Positions 4,504 to 9,515 of a DNA stretch of 9,515 nt are shown here, piece after piece. This stretch comes from Limiplasma sp964416065 (lineage in GTDB: Bacteria; Bacillota; Clostridia; Christensenellales; Aristaeellaceae): positions 1-9,515 of the forward strand of contig CAYQCL010000065.1 of NCBI GenBank assembly GCA_964416065.1, written 5' to 3'. The notes beneath the pieces are model-generated. The model was given only the letters and a program-made list of their open reading frames with translations. It searched no databases and was not told where the DNA came from. Made by a program: the position numbers and the translations under genes. Each line of letters opens with the position of its first letter. Positions within the stretch are counted from its first letter, which is position 1.

Positions 4504-6168
4504 TCAGATTTCCATGATAATCGGCAAAATCATAGGATTGCGCTTGATTTTATCAAAGATGTAACGATGCAGCTCATCCTTGATGCGGTTTTTCATGCCC
4601 TGCCACTCGCTTCCGTCGATACAGCCGTAGCTGAGGACGATCTTGCGGGCCAGCTCCCTGCTGCACTCGATGATGTCCTCGTTCTCACGCACATAGACGA
4701 AGCCGCGGCTGATGAGATCGGGGCCGGAGACAAGCGTGCCGTTGTCGCGGTCGATCGCCATCACAACGATGATGAGGCCGTCCTGGCTCAGATGCTTGCG
4801 GTCGCGCAGGACGACGTTGCCCACCTCGCCGATGCCGAGACCGTCCACCAGCACGCCGCCGGTGGGCACCTCACCCACGATGGCAAGACTCGTCTCGCTC
4901 ATCTCGATAACCTGGCCAATCTCGGGAATGACGATATTTTCGCTGCGCATGCCCAGCGTCTCGGCAAGCTCGGCGTGCTGCCAAAGCTTGGCGTACTCGC
5001 CATGGATGGGCAGGAAATACTTCGGCTTGACCAGCACGTGCAGCAGCTTGATCTCCTCCTGGCAGGCATGGCCGGAGACGTGAACCTCACCCAGCTGGCC
5101 GTACATGACGTTTGCGCCACAGCGATACAGCTGGTTGATAACGCGCGCTACGGGCTTTTCGTTGCCCGGAATGGGGGAGGCTGAAATGATGACCATGTCG
5201 GTGGGGCGGATCTGGAGCTTGCGATGCTCGCCGTAGGCCATGCGCGTCAGTCCCGCCATTGCCTCACCCTGGCTGCCGGTGGTGACCACCAGCACCTCCT
5301 CGTCGGGATAGTTGTCCAGATCGTCCACATCAATCAGGTTTTCCTCGGGAATGCTCAGCTCGCCGATGGACATGGCCACACGGGTTACGTTGACCATGCT
5401 TCGGCCCACAAAGCACACCTTGCGGCCAAACATGGCGGCGGAATCCACCACCATCTGCACGCGGTGAATGTTGGAGGCGAACATCGCCACGATCACGCGT
5501 CCTTTGGCCTGCTGGAACATGTCGATGAAGGTCTGGCCGATCTTGGTCTCGCTCATGGTGTGGCCCTTGCGCTCGATGTTCGTCGATTCGCACAAAAAGG
5601 CCAGCACGCCTCTGCTGCCCAACTCGGCAAAGCTGGCGAGATCGGTAACCTCACCGTCGATGGGGGTGAAGTCAACCTTGAAGTCGCCGCTGAAAATGAC
5701 GGTGCCCGCAGGGCAGGTGATGGCAATAGCAACCGCGCCCGCGATGGAGTGATTGACGTGAATGAAACGGACGGTAAAACAGCCGAGCCGGATTTCGTCG
5801 CCGGGATTGACAACGTTGAGCTGGATGCCGGCGATACGATGCTCCTTGAGCTTGAGATCAACCAGCGCCAGCGTAAGCTTTGTGCCGTAGAGGGGCATGG
5901 GCACCTGGCGCAGCACATAGGGCGTCGCGCCGATATGATCCTCATGTCCGTGTGTGAGAAGGAGTCCGCGGATGCGCTCCCTGTTTTTGATCAAATAGGT
6001 TACGTCGGGAATGACGAGATCCACACCCAGCATGTCTTCCTTGGGGAAAATGGAGCCGCAATCTACCACGACCATGTCCTCGCCATACTCGACCACCGTA
6101 ATGTTCTTGCCGAATTCGTCCACGCCGCCCAGCGGTATGATCCGAATCTTCTGTTCCGCTTCTGCCAT
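4504..6168 (-). CDS. rnj: Ribonuclease J
   Basis: A 554-residue protein, the usual length for RNase J, a zinc-dependent 5'-to-3' exonuclease and endonuclease that is central to mRNA decay and rRNA maturation in Bacillota. The N-terminal IRIIPLGGVDEFGKN (8-22) leads into the metallo-beta-lactamase core with LTHGHEDHIGA (71-81; H73, H75, D77 and H78). The beta-CASP region carries VVTTGSQGEAMAGL and SASPIPGNE. Next come HVSGHACQEE and FLPIHGEY, the late catalytic His motifs, and then the family's C-terminal domain. All key residues seen are intact. The frame is open for 41 further codons upstream, but ATG 6168 is preceded by AAGGAGG at ideal spacing and the protein begins there like other RNase J proteins. 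The gene appears to be transcribed alone from a promoter near 6383-6411. Confidence 0.97.
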   Translation of the reverse strand: MAEAEQKIRIIPLGGVDEFGKNITVVEYGEDMVVVDCGSIFPKEDMLGVDLVIPDVTYLIKNRERIRGLLLTHGHEDHIGATPYVLRQVPMPLYGTKLTLALVDLKLKEHRIAGIQLNVVNPGDEIRLGCFTVRFIHVNHSIAGAVAIAITCPAGTVIFSGDFKVDFTPIDGEVTDLASFAELGSRGVLAFLCESTNIERKGHTMSETKIGQTFIDMFQQAKGRVIVAMFASNIHRVQMVVDSAAMFGRKVCFVGRSMVNVTRVAMSIGELSIPEENLIDVDDLDNYPDEEVLVVTTGSQGEAMAGLTRMAYGEHRKLQIRPTDMVIISASPIPGNEKPVARVINQLYRCGANVMYGQLGEVHVSGHACQEEIKLLHVLVKPKYFLPIHGEYAKLWQHAELAETLGMRSENIVIPEIGQVIEMSETSLAIVGEVPTGGVLVDGLGIGEVGNVVLRDRKHLSQDGLIIVVMAIDRDNGTLVSGPDLISRGFVYVRENEDIIECSRELARKIVLSYGCIDGSEWQGMKNRIKDELHRYIFDKIKRNPMILPIIMEI

Positions 6169-6376
6169 TTGAGCCTCCTTTTGCGCGGGTCTGCGCTCGT
6201 AATGGGGAACCTTATTCAGAGACGTTTGCGCGAAAAACACGCAAACGATTCTACGTCTGCTTTGCGAGACCAAAAGACACAGAAAAAACAATCAAAGCAG
6301 CGCCATCGCCGCCCGTTCTCGACGCTATATATAAGGAGAAGCGCTTTTCCTGCTAAAGCCTATGTTCCCATATAAC
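6169..6376 (-). promoter_or_regulatory. Long 5' leader of rnj with a strong hairpin
   Basis: If the promoter call is right, rnj mRNA carries about 208 untranslated nt. About 55 nt before the start codon it has a perfect 8-bp stem, CGTTTGCG with CGCAAACG (6223-6230 and 6240-6247), and a 9-nt loop. An alternative pairing of 6220-6225 with 6253-6258 competes with that hairpin. No known riboswitch class is recognised. The length and structure leave room for post-transcriptional control, but nothing proves it. Confidence 0.45.
6174..6180 (-). promoter_or_regulatory. Ribosome binding site of rnj
   Basis: AAGGAGG on the minus strand lies 5 nt before ATG 6168. It picks this start over the upstream in-frame ATG at 6291, whose extra 41 residues look nothing like RNase J. 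Confidence 0.85.
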
Positions 6377-6382
6377 ATACCT

Positions 6383-6411
6383 AGTATAACACAAAAATTC
6401 CCTTTTGAACA
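6383..6411 (-). promoter_or_regulatory. Probable rnj promoter with extended -10
   Basis: On the minus strand, TGTTATACT (-10 TATACT at 6388-6383, with a TG one base upstream) is preceded at 17 bp by TGTTCA (6411-6406). The -35 is weak (3 of 6 consensus bases), as is common with extended -10 promoters. The predicted start is near 6376. Confidence 0.55.
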
Positions 6412-6481
6412 GCGAAAACGCAAAAGATTTCTTCACAGACTTTCAGTCGGCTTTTTCAAGCAGGTTGAACAGAAAAGGGGC

Positions 6482-6925
6482 TTATCGGACGCCACCACAG
6501 CCAATGTCATCCATTCCTGGCTTTTCATGGTAGACCGCCGAGACATAGGGCGTCCATTCGGCGCGGCCCGAAATGCGTTTATCCGTAAGACGCAGCGCTG
6601 CGGCGCAGAGACCCAGGCCGATGACGCTGCCCAAGAGCGCCCATAGCTCTTGGCCACCGGAGAAAAGGTAGCCCAAAAAGAGCCCAATCAAAAAGCCCGC
6701 CAGCGGCAGGACGTACGCCAAAAGCGTCGCCTTCATGAACCGGCCGTCCGGCAGCTCGACCCTCACCCAGTCGCCCGCCTTGCAATCGGCCTTGAGACAA
6801 ATGGAGCCGGTTCGGTTCATGGAACCGCACGCGCCGCATTTTGCGCATGCGTCCGGACGGATATAGACAATGGTCGCCTCGCCGGTTTTTTCGTCGTATG
6901 CCTGTACCTGCCCGAACTTGGTCAT
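6482..6925 (-). CDS. SoxR-reducing system protein RseC / MucC family
   Basis: A 147-residue membrane protein. The N-terminal domain has a short beta-rich stretch, GQVQAYDEKTGEATIVYI (5-22), and a cysteine cluster C27-x2-C30-x2-C33 followed by C43 and C48, as in RseC/MucC-type proteins. Then come two hydrophobic helices at about 68-88 and 93-111, and a polar tail. In E. coli RseC modulates sigma-E and helps the Rsx complex reduce SoxR; in other bacteria relatives go with Rnf electron-transfer complexes. No rnf or rsx genes are in the window, so its partner is unknown, and the Cys cluster suggests a redox or Fe-S role. ATG 6925 is chosen because the protein matches the family from there; the ribosome binding site (AAGGCGGG) is only moderate. 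It is divergent from rpoB, with 254 bp between starts. Confidence 0.8.
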   Translation of the reverse strand: MTKFGQVQAYDEKTGEATIVYIRPDACAKCGACGSMNRTGSICLKADCKAGDWVRVELPDGRFMKATLLAYVLPLAGFLIGLFLGYLFSGGQELWALLGSVIGLGLCAAALRLTDKRISGRAEWTPYVSAVYHEKPGMDDIGCGGVR

Positions 6926-6977
6926 GCAAAACCCGCCTTTCCGAACCGAATGGAACAAGAAAATCGTAACGAATTTC

Positions 6978-7001
6978 GCCCATGTGTATTGACACATGGG
7001 C
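6978..7001. promoter_or_regulatory. Perfect 10-bp inverted repeat over the rpoB -35 box (operator candidate)
   Basis: GCCCATGTGT (6978-6987) and ACACATGGGC (6992-7001) are exact reverse complements around a 4-bp centre, ATTG. The -35 TTGACA (6989-6994) of the rpoB promoter lies across the centre and right arm. A symmetric site at this location is where a dimeric repressor would block RNA polymerase. It is also upstream of the divergent rseC-like gene and so could control both. The binding protein is unknown. Confidence 0.6.
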
Positions 7002-7017
7002 AATCAGGCGCTATAAT
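6989..7017 (+). promoter_or_regulatory. Perfect-consensus sigma-A promoter of rpoB
   Basis: TTGACA (6989-6994), 17 bp, TATAAT (7012-7017): both boxes and the spacing match the housekeeping consensus exactly. The predicted start is near 7024, giving an rpoB leader of about 156 nt. The leader begins with a small hairpin CAGTA/TACTG (7030-7034/7039-7043). Confidence 0.9.
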
Positions 7018-7162
7018 ATAAACTTGCATCAGTAGCGTTACTGTGCGAAGGTGCGCCTGTCCGTTGTTTGGTATTGTACATGCCCAGCGGAAAAAAAGCA
7101 ACAAGAAATTTTTTGATGCGGAAGCGGGCGCTCAATCGCTTGGAATACGCTTGCGAGAACAT

Positions 7163-7172
7163 AAGGGGTGAT
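7163..7172 (+). promoter_or_regulatory. Ribosome binding site of rpoB
   Basis: AAGGGGTGAT matches the anti-Shine-Dalgarno with one base missing and ends 7 nt before ATG 7180. In-frame ATGs at 7171 (inside this site) and 7198 fit less well, and the protein MVHEVQ... begins like clostridial RpoB (MxHEV...). Confidence 0.75.
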
Positions 7173-7179
7173 GGCATTT

Positions 7180-9515
7180 ATGGTGCATGAGGTTCAAATG
7201 GGGAAGCTGAGGAAACGCCAGAGCTTTTCGCACATTGAAGAGATCCTGGACATGCCGGATCTGATCGAGGTGCAGAAGAATTCCTACCGTCGTTTCCTGG
7301 ACGTGGACTTGCGCGAGGTGCTTGACGATGTTTCTCCGATCGTGGACTATACGGAGAACCTGTCGCTGGAATTTGTTGATTATTCCTTGGACGAGCCCAA
7401 GAATAGCGTGGAGCGCTGCAAGGAGCGCGATATGACGTATGCGGCGCCTTTAAAGGTGTTCGTTCGTCTGAAAAACCGCGAGACCGGCGAAATCAAGGAA
7501 TCCGACGTCTTCATGGGCGACTTCCCCCTCATGACCGAACACGGTACCTTCATCATCAACGGTGCGGAGCGCGTCATCGTCAGCCAGCTGGTCCGTTCGC
7601 CCGGCGTTTACTACGAGGACCAGATCGACAAGGCCGGCAAGCATCTTTTCTCCACCACCGTCATCCCCAACCGCGGCGCGTGGCTGGAATATGAGACCGA
7701 CTCCAACGACGTGCTGTGGGTGCGCATCGACAGGGCCCGCAAGCTGCCCATCACGCTGATTCTGCGCGCGCTGGGCTACGGAACGGATGCCGAGATCATC
7801 GACCTTCTGGGCGAGGACGAGCGTCTGATGGCGACCATCCAGCGCGGCGACAACGCCAAGAGCCGCGACGAGGGCCTGATCGAGATTTATAAGCGCCAGA
7901 AGCCCGGCGAGCCTCCGACCCGCGAGAGCGCGCAGAGCCTGTTCAACGCGCTGTTCTTTGACAGCAAGCGCTACGATTTGATGCGCGTGGGCCGCTATAA
8001 GTTTAACAAGAAGCTGTCCCTGGCCACCCGCATTCAGGATCAGGAGGCTGCCGAGGACGTGGTCAATCCGCAGAGCGGAGAGATGATGGTCAAGGCGGGC
8101 GACGTGATCTCCAGAGCGCTTGCGACGGACATCCAGAACGCCGGTATCAACAGCGTTTTGATCAAGGTTGAAAACCATGTGCATAAGGTTGTGGGCAACC
8201 ATTTCGTGGATGCCTCCAAGTACCTGCCGTTCGATCCCAAGGAGGCGGGCGTGCAGGAGTATGTGCTTTATCCCGTGCTGCGTGAGATTTTGGACAGCTG
8301 CGAGGACGAGAGCCAGCTGAAGGAAATGGTTCGCGCCCGCGTGCATGATCTCGTTCCCAAGCACATCCTCACCGAGGATATCGTGGCTTCCATCAGCTAT
8401 CTGCTGGGTCTGCCCTACGGCATCGGCTTTACCGACGATATCGATCATCTGGGCAACCGCCGTCTGCGCTCTGTGGGCGAGCTTTTGCAGAACCAGATTC
8501 GCATCGGCCTGAGCCGCCTGGAGCGCGTGGTGCGTGAGCGCATGGCGATTCAGGACGCGGACGAGGTTCGCCCGGGCGAGCTGATCAACATCCGTCCGGT
8601 CAGCGCCGCGATCAAGGAATTCTTTGGTTCCTCACAGCTGAGCCAGTTCATGGATCAGCCCAACCCGCTGGCCGAGCTGACGCACAAGCGCCGTCTGAGC
8701 GCTCTGGGCCCTGGCGGCCTGAACCGCGACCGCGCCTCCTTCGAGGTTCGCGACGTTCACTACAGCCACTACGCGCGCATCTGTCCCATCGAGACGCCTG
8801 AAGGCCCGAACATCGGTCTGATCGGCTCCCTGGCGACCTACGCCCGCATCAACGAGTACGGCTTCATCGAGGCCCCCTACCGCATTGTTGATCCTCAGAC
8901 CCATCGGGTGACGGATCAGATCGTCTATCTGACGGCGGACGAGGAGGACTTCTATACCGTCGCGGAGGCCAACGAACCGCTCAACGAGGATAACACCTTC
9001 CGCAACGAATACGTCACCGTCCGCGACAAGGCGGAGATCATCCAGGTGCCGCGCGACCGCGTCGATCTGATCGACGTCAGCCCCCGCCAGATCGTCTCCG
9101 TCGCCACGGCGATGATTCCCTTCCTGGAGAACGACGACGCCACGCGTGCCCTGATGGGCTCCAACATGCAGCGCCAGGCCGTGCCTCTGCTTGTTCCCGA
9201 GGCGCCCATCGTCGGTACCGGCATGGAATACAAGGCCGCGCATGATTCCGGCGTGGTACTTTTGTCCAAGCAGGACGGCGTGGTCGAGAAAGTGGCCGGC
9301 GATCAGATCGTCGTCAAGGACAACGTCGGCGAGCACCATACCTACAAGCTCAGCAAATTCGCCCGTTCCAACCAGGGCACCTGCATCAATCAGCGCCCGC
9401 GCGTCAAGGCCGGACAGGTCATCGAAAAGGGCGATCTCCTGGCGGACGGCCCCTCGACCGAAAAGGGCGAGATCGGCCTGGGTCGCAACGTGCTGATCGG
9501 CTTTATGACCTGGGA
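7180..9515 (+). CDS. rpoB: RNA polymerase beta subunit (3' end outside the window)
   Basis: The frame is open from ATG 7180 to the window edge: 778 codons plus two bases, about two thirds of a normal RpoB (about 1,200 residues). It is the catalytic beta subunit of RNA polymerase. Landmarks are the N-terminal KLRKRQSFSHIEEILDMPDLIEVQKNSY region, FPLMTEHGTFIINGAERVIVSQLVRSPGVYY, the rifampicin pocket GSSQLSQFMDQPNPLAELTHKRRLSALGPGGL (483-514), and CPIETPEGPNIGLI. Residues equal to E. coli Q513, D516, H526 and S531 are wild type (Q489, D492, H502, S507), so rifampicin sensitivity is predicted; E. coli N518 is Pro here. It has its own strong promoter and sits opposite an rseC-like gene instead of following rplL. 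rpoC would be expected downstream. Confidence 0.98.
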   Translation, partial: MVHEVQMGKLRKRQSFSHIEEILDMPDLIEVQKNSYRRFLDVDLREVLDDVSPIVDYTENLSLEFVDYSLDEPKNSVERCKERDMTYAAPLKVFVRLKNRETGEIKESDVFMGDFPLMTEHGTFIINGAERVIVSQLVRSPGVYYEDQIDKAGKHLFSTTVIPNRGAWLEYETDSNDVLWVRIDRARKLPITLILRALGYGTDAEIIDLLGEDERLMATIQRGDNAKSRDEGLIEIYKRQKPGEPPTRESAQSLFNALFFDSKRYDLMRVGRYKFNKKLSLATRIQDQEAAEDVVNPQSGEMMVKAGDVISRALATDIQNAGINSVLIKVENHVHKVVGNHFVDASKYLPFDPKEAGVQEYVLYPVLREILDSCEDESQLKEMVRARVHDLVPKHILTEDIVASISYLLGLPYGIGFTDDIDHLGNRRLRSVGELLQNQIRIGLSRLERVVRERMAIQDADEVRPGELINIRPVSAAIKEFFGSSQLSQFMDQPNPLAELTHKRRLSALGPGGLNRDRASFEVRDVHYSHYARICPIETPEGPNIGLIGSLATYARINEYGFIEAPYRIVDPQTHRVTDQIVYLTADEEDFYTVAEANEPLNEDNTFRNEYVTVRDKAEIIQVPRDRVDLIDVSPRQIVSVATAMIPFLENDDATRALMGSNMQRQAVPLLVPEAPIVGTGMEYKAAHDSGVVLLSKQDGVVEKVAGDQIVVKDNVGEHHTYKLSKFARSNQGTCINQRPRVKAGQVIEKGDLLADGPSTEKGEIGLGRNVLIGFMTW

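Noticed and set aside
5224..6375. Long plus-strand open frame (383 codons) opposite rnj
   Set aside because: It lies antisense to the unmistakable RNase J gene; its protein is His/Ala/Asp-rich low-complexity of the kind produced by reading a GC-biased gene backward, and it has no homology or ribosome binding site.
7450..8448. Long minus-strand open frame (332 codons) inside rpoB
   Set aside because: Antisense shadow of rpoB: codon bias of the real gene removes stops from this frame, and the translated sequence is not protein-like.
8632..9339. Minus-strand open frame (235 codons) inside rpoB
   Set aside because: Another antisense shadow across the conserved rifampicin-pocket region of rpoB.

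Overview
The window most likely comes from the chromosome of a Gram-positive gut-type bacterium of the class Clostridia (Bacillota). The evidence is an RpoB N-terminus of clostridial type, a canonical RNase J, strong AGGAGG-like ribosome binding sites, sigma-A-type promoters and moderately GC-rich coding DNA. A Christensenellales- or Oscillospirales-like host is plausible, but I cannot fix the family from sequence alone.

Layout. Positions 1-310 hold no convincing gene, but there is a terminator-like hairpin with a T-run near 92-131. From a good promoter at 311-339, three closely spaced plus-strand genes follow (359-1979): an MGMT/ATL-fold protein without the acceptor cysteine, an Asp/Glu racemase-family protein without the first catalytic cysteine, and a small FMN-binding split-barrel protein. 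A second promoter (2057-2086) drives a membrane-anchored protein resembling part of an extracellular solute-binding protein (2135-2770).

The middle (2771-4503) is the unusual part. It contains two same-orientation copies of a structured, non-coding repeat. The copies flank a secreted ComEC-type metallo-beta-lactamase-fold protein (minus strand) and the C-terminal stump of a sugar phosphate isomerase/epimerase. The second repeat copy abuts the broken end of that stump and carries about 128 extra bases, with three further hairpins, at the tip of one of its own hairpins.

The right part is core genome. RNase J (rnj, minus strand) has a leader of about 200 nt. It is followed on the map by an RseC/MucC-family membrane protein (minus strand). 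Reading away from the latter is rpoB (plus strand), cut by the window end after 778 codons. The rseC-rpoB intergenic region has a perfect-consensus promoter (TTGACA, 17 bp, TATAAT) whose -35 box sits inside a perfect 10-bp inverted repeat, a strong operator candidate.

I see no tRNA, rRNA, CRISPR array, transposase, phage gene or recognisable defence system. The best candidate for something undescribed is the structured repeat family; the rpoB operator-like palindrome comes next.
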